Assembly (NCBI RefSeq): GCF_042186555.1
Contig: NC_133327.1
Span: 325,078,746-325,142,745 of the forward strand
DNA from: Aquarana catesbeiana
Taxonomy: Eukaryota; Chordata; Amphibia; Anura; Ranidae
Length of the DNA: 64,000 nt
Direction of reading: 5' to 3'
Position 1 is the stretch's first letter. Every line of letters begins with the position of its first letter. Positions 1-10,247 of the stretch are shown in pieces. The notes beneath the pieces are model-generated. The model saw nothing but the letters and a program-made list of their open reading frames with translations, ran no database searches and was not told the DNA's origin. The position numbers and the translations under genes were made by a program.

Positions 1-169
1 TTTTTTGCTTTCCAAAAAAGGCCTCTAAACTCAACTGCCTAGAAACTACTACAAACGACCCTCTGTACATGTACTGATAAGATAACATATAGGAGAGTTC
101 AGGAGCAGCTGAAAAAAATGCCCAACTACTCCTAAACGTCCGTTTAGCAGCAGCAGTGTACATGAGGCC
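1..169. mobile_element. Harbinger-like element, one end only
   Basis: The terminus CAGTGTACATGAGGCC ends at 169 and is followed by TCA, a TNA-type flank. It is the same terminus as the right end of the element at 9457-10244 (CAGTGTGCATGAGGCC followed by TTA). The other end lies outside the window. Confidence 0.5.
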
Positions 170-410
170 TCAAAGTACATTGAAAAAAGCCCTGACAGGC
201 GCCCACCCCTTTCTCCCCCCTCCTCCATAGACAATTTACCTGCGTAGCATAGGAAATTCAGTGCTGTGAAAAGAAGCTGGCTTTACTGGAGAGAAAAGTT
301 CTACAGTAAGCAACACCAGGACGTGGGATGCACTTCAGTACAGATGAGTTATATGACTAAAGCTGTAGCCTGAGACTCCCAAACTTTTTCTTACTAAACT
401 TTATCTTTAA

Positions 411-1361
411 CCACCTCAATACAGGGCATTTTCACCCCCTTCCTGCCCAGGCCATTTTCAGCTTTCAGTGCTGTCACACATTGAATGACAATTGCGCAGT
501 CATGTAACACTGTACCCAGATGAAATTGTTGTCATTTTTTTCCCCACAAATAGAAATTTTTTTTGGTGGTATTTGATCGCCTCTGCAGTTTTTATTTTTT
601 GCGCTATAAACAAAAGAAGAGTGACAAGTTTGAAAAAAAAACAATATTTTTTACTTTTTGCTATAATAAACATCCAATTTTTTTCTTTAAAACAAAGTTT
701 TTCCTCAGTTTAGGCCGATATGTATTCTTCTACATATTTTTGATAAAAAAAAAAATCGCAATAAGCGTATATTGATTGGTTTGCGCAAAAGTTATATCGT
801 CTACAAAATAGGGGATAGATTTATAGCATTTTTATTATTATTTTTTTTTTACTAGTAATGGCGGCGATCTGCAATTTTTTTCATGACTGCGATATTGCGG
901 CAGACATATCGGACACTTGACACATTTTTGGGACCTTTCACATTTATACAGCGATCCATGCTATAAAAATGCATTGATTACTGTATAAATGTGACTGGCA
1001 GCGAAGGGGTTAACACTAGGGGGTGATCGAGGGGTTAATTATGTTCCTAGGGAGTGTTTCTAACTGTAGGGGGCGGGAACTCACAAGGGGAGGAGACCAA
1101 TCGGTGTTCCTCTGTACTGGGAACACACCATCAGTCTCCTCTCACCTGACAGGATCCACGGTCCTACTGTGTTACTGGGCAATCGTGGGTGACTGGGGGA
1201 CATCGCGGTCGCCAGGCACTCGCACCGGGTGCCCAGTGACATGGCGGGCGCGCACGATTGCCGTCGGCAGTGCTCGCACGCCCCCTGGTGGGCCGGGAAA
1301 GCGAGGGTGTCATATGACGCCCTCCCGAAACGAGAATTGACAGCCGGCGGTCGGCAAGCAG
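411..1361 (+). mobile_element. TTAA-flanked piggyBac-like non-autonomous element, family A copy 1
   Basis: 951 bp flanked by TTAA at 407-410 and 1362-1365. Ends are CCACCTCAATACAGGGC and, inverted, CTGCTTGCCGACC, a short imperfect inverted repeat. The TTAA duplication with a CC start is as known for piggyBac elements. The body has an AT-rich half with TTTTGGTGGTATTTGATC and GCGCTATAAACAAA, shared with copies at 7164, 12265, 18752 and 22582, and a GC-rich half with stacked GGGGTTAA motifs. The open frame inside (1023-1340) is not conserved as protein. No transposase remains. Confidence 0.8.
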
Positions 1362-1857
1362 TTAATAATAAAAAACATATTCTACAGTAATTTGTGAGTA
1401 AAAACCTAAAAACCTGACCATCTAAGCTGTGGTCTTTGTTTGCATCTCTAGCAACTCAACTTTCATAACTGGAGCCTAGCTATAGGCACAACATTTTTGG
1501 CGCCCCAAGTAACACCCTCCACTAGAATCAACTTTTTTGTCCCAGATGTTGTAATAACGTGTAAGTATCTTGATAAGTAATTAAAATTTCTACTAATAAT
1601 AGGAAAAAATTGGTGACCAATAATTCTACAAGACGTAGCACCTATTTGCCTCTGCCGTCTATAGGCACACACCTACTGGGCATGTTTCTGGTCTAGTTAG
1701 ATTTACAAGAAGCTTCCTTTAAAGGATTTTCTTTTCATCAATGCAGTGTGAGGTCATGTCCTTATGTGACCTGCTCAAGTTCCATCATTTCTTACATTTA
1801 TAAGGTAATAGTGTTAAACTGACTACTTATATTTAAAGAAAACTGAGCATACATTAC

Positions 1858-1933
1858 CTTAATGTTGTCTTCAGGCCATGATTTTATTACAGTGGAAAGA
1901 TGACCACGATCGTGAATTGTAATGAAAAGGCCT
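1858..1933 (-). CDS. ME3: Internal exon of NADP-dependent malic enzyme (downstream exon of the pair)
   Basis: This is the exon that follows the one at 56335-56484. Its first base, A, completes the split Arg codon (AG|A); it then reads GLFITIHDRGHLSTVIK followed by SWPEDNIK, 25 codons, and ends exactly on AAG before GTAATG. The acceptor is a good pyrimidine tract, TTTTTTCCCCGCAG. The GLFI-x-IHDRGH block is conserved in animal malic enzymes and directly follows the FRRPR block of the preceding exon, so the two exons are consecutive. GHL and SWPEDNIK match ME3 better than ME1 (which I recall as GHI and AWPEDVIK). It is only 76 bp, so it is invisible to length-filtered open-frame scans. The next exon, expected to carry the VVTDGERILGLGDLG block, is not seen down to position 1. 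Confidence 0.95.
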
Positions 1934-2423
1934 CTGCGGGGAAAAAATACATATAGGATTTATGAAATATAAAATTTAGATGTCTGATAAACCCATCATC
2001 TGATGAGATCAGCCATTTTAGAAACAGATTTGCTTTCCTTCCATAAAGTGTCATATCTCAGCCGTGTAAATGTATTTTTTTTTCTTTATAATTTGTTTTT
2101 AGGGACAGTACACATTGCTTTGCTGACTGGATAGTCTTTTAAATGTGTTTAGCTATACATTGGTAAATGGCAATAGGACTTTAGAAGGGGCTTTGTGCGT
2201 GTGCTGTATTTAGTTAACCCTAAATGCATTTAGATAAAATTGTGTGGTAAGTCTATTAAACATTTTGATGCATTGTAATGTTATAAAAACTTTGTATCAA
2301 TTAATATATATACATGAGGATAGTCATCAAAGAGAAAAGCTCCAGGTCAGCACATTATCCATCTATCCACAGCATAGCCAGGGTTTGGGTGAAGGTGCTA
2401 GCACAGCTCATCTGCAGATACAC

Positions 2424-2692
2424 AATTGAAAGAAATCTGGAATTCACTGCAACACTTCATCTTTACTGATCCTTCATGCAAAAGACATCACAGAGTATGG
2501 GGTATAGTAAAATTTGACGCTTTTCACGCTATGGCTAGCGCTTACACATAATCTCATAATGAGGTTATGAGTAAACACTAGCCACAGCGCGAAACGCATC
2601 AACTTTTACCGTACCCCGCACTTTGTGATGTCTTTTGCATGAAGGATCAGTAAAGATGAAGTGTTGCAGTAAATTCTGGATTTCTTTCAATT
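2424..2692. repeat. Foldback element, arms about 115 bp
   Basis: The left arm starts AATTGAAAGAAATC and the right arm ends with the complement, ATTTCTTTCAATT. In between, CATCTTTACTGATCCTTCAT, AAAGACATCACA and TGGCTAG all recur inverted. The apex around 2545-2580 is also self-complementary (CATAATCTCAT against GGTTATGAG), so the whole unit can fold to its tip. Mismatches are few. There is no coding potential; the same architecture recurs at 19695. Confidence 0.85.
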
Positions 2693-3166
2693 ATGGGGAC
2701 AGCCATGTGTGTTCATTCTGACTGCTTTACAGTGCTAGGCAATGACTGTGCAATGGACAAAAGACATATTGAGGCTCATCGAGTGCCTAACTTTTTCCGA
2801 ACAGTAGTTCACGCCACCCTGCTAAAAATTATTATATCTACAATTCATGATACACTAGTGTGATGATCAGTGGGAAGAATGCTCCTTACACTTGTGGTCA
2901 CTGGGAAGAATTACCCCCTTACAGATAGCTAAAAAGGTCAATGATGTCAGTGGGATCTTATCTGAGAAGCAGAAAATGCTCATTGCTCAAGCAACCCCTA
3001 GCAAACTCTGGAGGAACCCTAGAGTTTCATGGAACTCTGGTTGAGAAATCCTATATTTGTCTAAGCAGACTTAGAACCCCTAGTTTCTGTCATTTTCTTA
3101 TGTACCAAGGACAACTTTATTGTGTTAAGCATTTTAGCCCCAAAAAGGAGGGTTTTAGGACTCTAA

Positions 3167-3513
3167 GGCTACTTTCACACTGGGGCGGCGTTAGCGGTAA
3201 AGCGCCGCTAATTTTAGTAATAGTATTGCTTTTTGGCCGCTAGTAGGGCACTTTTAACTCCCGCAAGTGGCCAAATAAAGGGTTAATAGTGCCTGCAAAG
3301 TGCTGCTGCCAAAGAGCGGTGCCCATTGATACACCGCTCCCGCACCGCATGAAAGATGCTGCTTGCAGGACTTTTTTTTACACCTGCAAGCGCACCGCTA
3401 CATTGTGAAAGCACTCTGGCTCTCACACTGCAGGAGAGGCGCTTTTCAGGTGCATTACAGCCGCTATTCTTAGCCCAAAAGCACCTGAAAAACACCCCAG
3501 TGTGAAAGGGGTC
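3167..3513. mobile_element. Harbinger-like MITE with TAA duplication
   Basis: 347 bp with terminal inverted repeats GGCTACTTTCACACTGGGG and its near-complement CCCCAGTGTGAAAGGGGTC, flanked by TAA at 3164-3166 and 3514-3516. A 3-bp TNA duplication with a GG[C/A]C start is typical of PIF/Harbinger. It is closely related in its ends to the element at 32828-33257. Non-coding. Confidence 0.8.
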
Positions 3514-4757
3514 TAAATGAGACACATGAAAAAAAAAAGAAAAACTGGATGATGAATCAAAATATCGTGTTTATTAAATATATATACATATCATAGCAAA
3601 TCCAATTTGTACATACATCATTGTAAATGATTTGTCTATATACACACACACACACCAATGACACATTATAATGCATCTATATACATGGATATCATCATGA
3701 CACTATGCAGTGGGTATTATTGTGAGCCAATATTGTTTCATATGAAAGATCATTAAAAGGGCAGAAATTCCATGACATAAAATACATTGTATATTAAGAA
3801 AATATGCATCTTGAAGAGCTCAACCTGGTGTTGAAGACCCATGGGTAGGCTACACCTACAACTACCCAAAGGATGGGAGTATCCATGTTGAAGTCGCTGG
3901 TAGTACACAGCGGTGGCTCCAAAAGTGTCTGCGAAAAAATGTAGTGTGTAACTGTAGTGAATAGGCTCATAATTATTAGTGACTAGACACATAGGAGTGA
4001 GTGTGCCTCATTTAATGTCCTAAAACTCTCCTTTTTTATGCATTTTTTTTCTCTCTACATCATCCACCAAAACTTTACAATTTGAAGGGTAAAAATATGA
4101 ACTTCATGTTTGATATAGAATTTTTGGTTGTGTGGACTAAGACTGACTTTAAAGAAGTAGCTAGCTCCCCAAGAATGCTGTACAAGAGGATAGCTGCCTG
4201 TCTTTGTACAAGTCGCATGAGATGTTGACAAAGGCACACCCATACTAATTTGGATCTTCACTCTTCTATGGCATATGCTATCTGCTTCCAGCTATTTTAA
4301 TAAGGGTGGCATGAATATACCCAGCTTAGGACTTTATAGATGGCAAAGCAAGCTAAATGTAAGATGTGTAGTAAAATGTCACTTGTCATGTGCCATTACG
4401 TTTAATCTGCATACACGTACATGACATAACTAAAATGTATCTATATGACTTATATATAAATGTCCTCTAAAGTACTCTAGAGGACATTTATAAAGTACTC
4501 TAAAACGGTAAGTAAAAAGCACTTTTAAATGTAGTTGAAGCTCCTACTTTAGAACCTCTGCCCTGCTACTTAAGAAGTATGAATTTAATAATTAAAAAAA
4601 AAATAAAAATAAAAAAAGTGCGGTTTTTGTTGGCTTTTAATTAGACAAACAGATTACTTGCAGCATTCTGTGTACCTAGAAAGCCCTGTGATCGTTTGGG
4701 GCTGGGGATGATTGATAGTTACATTTTTTAAATGTTTGCAACCCAATATATATATAA

Positions 4758-5421
4758 TTATTATTATTATACAGGATTTATATAGCACCAACAGTTTACG
4801 CAGCGCTTTACAATATAAAAAGGGAGACAATACAGTTATAATACAATAAAATACAAAAGAATTAAGTGGGCCCTGCTCAGAAGAGCTTAGAATCTAATAA
4901 GGTGGGGCAGGTGGTACAAAAGGTTGTAACTGTGGGGAATGAGCTGATGGAAGTGGTAAAAGGTTAGTTAGAGACGTGATAGGTTTTCCTGAAGAGATGA
5001 GTTTTCAGGGATCACCTGAAAGTAGCAAGAGTAGGGGATAGCCGGACAGGTGGAGGTAGCGAGTTCCAGAGGATGGGAGAGGCTCTGGAGAAATCCTGGA
5101 GACAAGCATGAGAGGAGGAGACGAGAGAGCTTGAGAGTAGAGTCTTGAGAAGAGCGGAGAGGACGATTTGGGTGATATTTGGAGACAAGATTGGTGATGT
5201 AGCTCGGGGCAGAGTTGTGAATGGCTTTGTATGTTGTGGTTAGTATTTTGAATTTAATTCGCTGGGCGATCGGGAGCCAGTGTAGGGATTGGAGGAGAGG
5301 GTTTGCAGACACTGAGCGGTTGGTTAGGTGGATAAGTCTGGCAGCAGAATTCATGATAGACTGAAGAGGGGATAGTCTATGGAGAGGCAGGCCAATGAGA
5401 AGCAAGTTGCAATAGTTATAT
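4758..5421 (-). mobile_element. L2-like LINE, 5'-truncated 3' end
   Basis: Read on the minus strand, the end of a reverse transcriptase frame is followed by a 3' tail containing GTAAAGCGCTGCGTAA and GCTATATAAATCCTGTATAA, then (TAA)n at 4758-4770. This tail with a short microsatellite is typical of L2 LINEs. A second copy of the tail alone sits at 20754-20812 in the opposite orientation. Confidence 0.85.
4968..5405 (-). pseudogene. L2-like reverse transcriptase, C-terminal fragment
   Basis: An uninterrupted frame of 145 codons with the conserved end of L2/CR1-group reverse transcriptases: LQSIMNSAARLIH, LLQSLHWLPIAQRIKFKI, TYKAIHNSAPSYI and RPLRSS appear in the usual order. Upstream on the minus strand NYCNLLLIGLP corresponds to the DYCNxLLYGLP block. 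The polymerase catalytic YxDD region and the endonuclease are missing through 5' truncation, so it is a dead copy. The open frame is well kept, which suggests moderate age. Confidence 0.85.
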
Positions 5422-5884
5422 ATATATAATGGTTTCTTTTTCTTGTTGGACGAAAATAAGAAATCAAGCGGTGCTTAATTTTAAACATTTATGGCTCATT
5501 CACACTTGTGACCAGGGGGGCGTTAAAAATAGGCAGTGGCAGTTTTGCAGCCCTCCAACTATTCCTCTTAATCCAAAACAGCAGCTAGAGGGGTTTGTGT
5601 GCATGCTACAGCAAAAATTATACTCTCTGTCGTGTTCAGCGGGCAGCAGCCCATTAAAGTGAATGAGACTGCCCCACAACATGCGGTTGCGGCATGGTGG
5701 CACAGGCTTTTTGACATTAAAACGGGCACCCAGAGGCAACATGTCACTTCCAAGCCACCTGTCAACTACCTCCTGGAAAACACATTGCAGACGTCTTTCC
5801 AGAGGAACGGCAAGGTCTGCCACTAGTGTAAACAAACTCTTATCACAATTCGTAATAATGACAAAATACAGTACTTTAATACCA
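5422..5884. other. Unassigned intronic sequence
   Basis: Mixed composition with several overlapping open frames on both strands, none showing a domain. It begins with a short TA run beside the L2 piece. Nothing recognised. Confidence 0.4.
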
Positions 5885-5888
5885 TTAA

Positions 5889-6345
5889 AGCGTATCTAAA
5901 CCCAAGCACAAAAATGGCAAATATTGCAGCTTACCAGTCCCTAGATGTGGTGGCTGCATTTGTTTTTTTCAGGCTTTTTTCATTTATTTTCACCTGGTGA
6001 TTCTGTTAGTAGCACACTTCCTGTCCTAGAGTGACAATGCTTACTCACTGTACTCTATCTGTGGAGGGGAAGCATTGTCACGCTAGGACAAGACTACAGA
6101 AATCCTCGCCTTGTCTTTTTCTCAGTAATATAGTGGGCTATTGACCATTAGTTTACAGAGGAAAACTGGGCAGGACTGATAACACTCATTCAGACTGCAG
6201 TGCAAAATAGAGTGAACAGGAAGTTACAAGATCACTGGATTTTTGGCAGGATCAACTGTTTTTTTTCTTAAACAAATATACCAAAACTCTTTCAATGGTA
6301 TATTTAGCCATGTGAACCTTTCAGAGCAGCACTGAAACCACTCTT
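5889..6345 (+). repeat. Dispersed repeat family D, copy 1
   Basis: After TTAA (5885-5888) the sequence AGCGTATCTAAACCCAAGC begins a unit whose part ATGTGGTGGCTGCATTTG and TTCATTTATTTTCACC recurs at 60841-60960 (inverted), 35580-35845 (inverted) and, at its start, 45064-45160. The TTAA and AG start suggest a Kolobok-like element, but I cannot find the matching right end. Confidence 0.6.
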
Positions 6346-6529
6346 TGTGTTTCAGTATTCAGAACTGAAACAAAGACAGTACTGTCAGGCCTCTTGGGGA
6401 GAGGAGAGTGTGATCAGTTAAGGAGGGGGTTCAATTTCACTGTAATTGCACTGACCATCTGAGGGGAGTGGTTAGGAAACACTATCACTAGTGCTACTAG
6501 TAGCACTTCTACTGAGCACAAGTGCAGGG

Positions 6530-6840
6530 GAGGAGTGGCTAACAGCACTGCCACTGACACCAATTCTGGGGGTTATGATTGTGCTCACTGACACCAGTGT
6601 TGCGGTTACCGACACCAATGCTGGAGATTATTTTTAGGTTACTGACACCAGTGCTGGGTTTTTTTCATTGTAATCACTGACACCGATCCTGAGGATTTTT
6701 TCTTTAGTCACTGAAATCAATGCTGTTTTTTTTAAATTGTGATTACTAAAACCAATGCTGGGGAGTTATTATTGCGGTCACTGACATCAATGCTGGGGGT
6801 GTTTATTGTGGTCACTGACACCAGTGACAACTCCAACTTT
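6530..6840. repeat. Degenerate minisatellite, about 42-48-bp unit
   Basis: About seven diverged units each containing CACTGACACCAATGCTGGGG followed by a T-rich spacer and GTGGTCACTG. Unit length drifts because of the T runs. Confidence 0.75.
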
Positions 6841-7163
6841 CTATTTAGTGTACATTGCGATACGCTGCAAAAAATGTAGCAGGACAGATATTTCTAGGTT
6901 CGAGGTACATTACAGCCCATTAAATTGAATACTTACCTAACTTGACGCAATCCACCACAATGCACAAAAATGCGCAGATATTTTACAGCTCTACGGAATT
7001 GTTGGGAGCCACATTTGAGGCCTTCTGTTATGTCTAAATTGTCCACCAATGATCTAAAGACTCAGAAAGCTGCTTTTAAATACATTTGCAGCAAATTTAC
7101 CACTTTATCTGCTGCAGTTTTAAATCACAACTTGCAACAACCCTGACATTAAGGCATGTTTAA

Positions 7164-8178
7164 CCACTTCAGCCCCGGAAGGTTTTATCTACTTCCTGAC
7201 CAGGCCATTTTTTGCAATAAGGCACTGCGTTGCTTTAACTGACAATTGCGCGGTCATGCAACGTACCCAAATAAAATTCATGTAATTTTTTTCCTGCAAA
7301 TAGAGCTTTCTTTTGGTGGTCTTTGATCAATTTGGTATCTGATCACCTCTGCGGTTTTTATTTTTGCGCTATAAACAAAGAAAGACCAGCAATTTTGAAT
7401 AAAAAACAATATTCCTTACCTTCTGCTATAAAACATTCCCAATAAAAAAAATAAAAAATCTAATTTCTTCATCAGTTTAGGCCAATATGTATTCTGCTAC
7501 ATATTTTTGTTTAAAAAAATCCCAATAAGCGTTTAATGATTGGTTTGAGCAAAAGTTTTTTGCATTTACAAATTATGGGTTCGATTTATGGCATTATTAT
7601 TTAATTTTTTACTAGTAATGGCGGAGATCAGTGATTTTTAGCAGGACTGTGACATTGTAGCGGACAAATCTGACCCTAAGTGACACTTTTACGGGACCAG
7701 TGACACCAATACAGTGATCAGTGCTAAAAAAAATGCACTGATCCCTGTATAAATGACACTGGCAGGGAAGGGGTAACACTAGGAGGCGATCAAGGGGTTA
7801 AGTGTGTCCTAGGAAGGTGCTTTCTAACTGTGGGGGGGGGGGAGTGTTACACTGGAGGGAAACAGAGATTGTGTTTTGATTTCAATAGCTGAAACAGAAG
7901 ATCTCTCTTTTCCTCACTGACAGATCAGCGGTGTGCCTTGTTTACATAGGCACACCGCTGCTCTGTGCCTCCTGTGAAGGATTGGTGGGTCACGGCGGCA
8001 TTCACGGTCGCTGGATCCGCTGATTGGCTCCCGCTGTGAACGAACGCAGTGGGAGCAGCGCTCCGACAGTGCGCACGTGCCCCCTACACCACGTGCACAA
8101 AATCGCGTACAGGTATGTGATTTTGCACAGCTGGGCTGCCCTGCCGCAGTATATGTACGGTGGGCAGTCCGGAAGCGG
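7164..8178 (+). mobile_element. TTAA-flanked piggyBac-like element, family A copy 2
   Basis: 1015 bp between TTAA at 7160-7163 and 8179-8182. Ends CCACTTCAGCCCCGGAAGG and, inverted, CCGCTTCCGGACTGCC. It shares the TTTTGGTGGTCTTTGATC and GCGCTATAAACAAAG blocks with copy 1 and lies in the same orientation. The GC-rich half holds GTGATTTTGCACAGCTGGGC. Non-coding. Confidence 0.85.
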
Positions 8179-8389
8179 TTAAAGCTAGCCTACAGTTAGA
8201 AAATGTGGGTTGTCATTAGTAATCTCTCATTCTGGAAATGCACCTGCCTACCTGGCATGATGGTTCTAGAGATTCAATGCCTTTGAGTCATGTACAAAAA
8301 CTAAGTATTGTTGTCCAGGAGCTCTCACTTCACTTTGACTGTAGCTATGTATGCTTCTTCCTGGTCATTGACCAGACCGGGTACTGCAG

Positions 8390-8553
8390 TAGGGTTGCCA
8401 CCTCATCCCTTTAAAACCGAACACATTAATTACACAGGTTCTAAGGCTAATTTAATGCAGATAAGGCACTGAGTTTAAATACCACCTTAATCAGCCACAG
8501 AACCTGTGTAATTAATAGGTGTTCAGTTTTAAAGGAATGAGGTGGCAACCCTA
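8390..8553. mobile_element. hAT-like MITE, 164 bp
   Basis: Long terminal inverted repeats start TAGGGTTGCCACCTCATCCC and end with the complement GGAATGAGGTGGCAACCCTA; the inner parts ATTAATTACACAGGTTCT are also inverted. The 8-bp flanks TACTGCAG and TATTACAG differ by two transitions, fitting an aged 8-bp hAT target duplication. Confidence 0.85.
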
Positions 8554-9453
8554 TATTACAGCCATTGAAACAGCATGACTGACAACAAACCATTTTCTAG
8601 AAAGAGATTAGCATCAACAACCTGTGGTCATTCAGTACTTGTTTCCTTTAAATCCTTGGTGCCCGACCTGTTACCGGGGCTGTATGTAACCCTTTTGCAT
8701 TTATTGTGCAGCCCTCAGGGCCCCTGCAGACAGTGGCCTGTTTTCCTTACTTACCTGTAGGTGTTTACTCAAGCCAGTAAAGTTTCTTTCAACCTGTCTT
8801 ACTTTTTTGTGTTGCATATCCCTTTTCTCTTTTAGGTATTTTTTTTTTTGTTCAGATCTGTTATAATAGCTTTTTCCAAGAGAAATATTAAGTGTGAAAC
8901 CAAGTAGTTTTTTAAGGAGTCTGTATTTGACACAAATGTGGAAGCATTGCTTTGTAATGCCTCTGATAACTCTTATTTGGTTGCAGTCTTTGACCATCTC
9001 CTGATGCATGCTCAAAGTCTATGAGAGCATCCACGGAATATTATGTGTGGCCCTTTGGTAACGTCAAGTAAGTTGATCACCATTGCTTTGCACAGTGGTG
9101 ATCTTAACACTTAGCACAAGTCTGCTGCAGCTCTTGACTAGTATGAGTTTTGGTATGAGGTAGGTCTCAAAATGTTACATGTCTTAAAGGAAACTAAATA
9201 AATAAATAGAAAAAGACAAGGGCTGCCATTTCTCATGTTCTTGCTCAGAAAATGCTATTTATCTAGTCGCAAGCTGGTCCACTCCCCTGAAACAGGTATG
9301 TAGATCAGATAAGCAGAAAGACGTCACTGGCTGCATGCTAGTTCTGCATCATTGTCTCAAAAAACATTGAAGCCAAATACAGGCAGTTAATAAGCATTTT
9401 CATATAAATCCTACATTTTTCAATGGTAGCCTATATATTTCAGTCAGTATATG
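8554..9453. other. Unassigned intronic sequence
   Basis: AT-rich, with short open frames on both strands that show no motif. Nothing recognised. Confidence 0.4.
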
Positions 9454-9456
9454 TTA

Positions 9457-10244
9457 TGCCTCATGCACACTGGATGTTTTTTCTGCAGCTAATAGGGGCG
9501 TTTGGCATTTTATTTTCTGCCTCAAAATGCCCATGCAGGTCAGCCTATGTGTCACAGATGGGCGTTTAGAGGAGTTTTGTGGCAGGGGCATTTAGAGACA
9601 TTGCATTGTTTTGGCAGAAAAAATGCTTGACGCACCTAAGCATGTCTAAACGTGTGTTAACGCTAGATACATTTAGCACTTCAGCGCTAATTTATTTCAG
9701 TAGCCAAAATAAATGATAATTCTGGCAAATGAAAAAAAAGCCAAAGTGCTTGACGTGCCTAATTGTTTTACACACACTAATGCCGCGTACACACGATCAG
9801 AAATTCCTCCAGCAAAACTTCGATGAGAGCTATTTGTCGGAAAATGCGACTGTGTGTATGCTCCATTGGTCTTTTGCTGGCGGAATTCCAGCCAGCAAAA
9901 GATTGAGAGCATGTTCTCTATTTTTTGGTCGGGAAAAGTTCCTATCCGAAAATGCGATCGTCTGTACAATATCGGAAGCATTGAACTTCATTTTCTCGGC
10001 TTGTCGTAGTGTTGTACGTCACCGCGTTCTTGGCGGTTGAAAGTTCAGAGAACTTATGTGTGACCGTGTGTATGCAAGGCAAGCTTGAGTGGAATTCTAT
10101 CGGAAAAACCATCCAAGTTTTTTCAGACGGAAAATCCGCTCGTGTGTACAGGGCATTACAAGAAGCATTTTTTCTGCCAAAACGCTGCTGCCAGGAGGAA
10201 AGGAGTCTAGGAGAGATAGCAAAAAGTCCAGTGTGCATGAGGCC
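9457..10244. mobile_element. Harbinger-like element holding a second element
   Basis: Inverted termini TGCCTCATGCACACTGGA and TCCAGTGTGCATGAGGCC, flanked by TTA at 9454-9456 and 10245-10247. A 375-bp element sits inside at 9781-10155, so the outer element was about 410 bp before that insertion. The same terminus appears at position 169. Non-coding. Confidence 0.8.
9781..10155. mobile_element. Nested TIR element (TGCCGCGTACACACGA family)
   Basis: Termini TGCCGCGTACACACGATC and, inverted, TGCCCTGTACACACGAGC, with GGAAAA motifs repeated inside. Flanks are TAA (9778-9780) and TTA (10156-10158), compatible with a 3-bp TNA duplication that has diverged. It interrupts the Harbinger-like element 9457-10244 and is therefore younger. 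Confidence 0.75.
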
Positions 10245-10247
10245 TTA

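Larger units (their letters stand above)
1..1857 (-). other. ME3: Intron downstream of the 76-bp malic enzyme exon (partial)
   Basis: Begins with the GT donor at 1856-1857 on the minus strand and runs out of the window. It contains a piggyBac-like element and the end of a Harbinger-like element; 1366-1857 shows nothing recognisable apart from the splice donor. Confidence 0.75.

Noticed and set aside
3540..4260. Possible gene end with polyadenylation-like TTTATTAAATATA and several short frames
   Set aside because: No coding similarity and no splice context; more likely part of an unnamed repeat.
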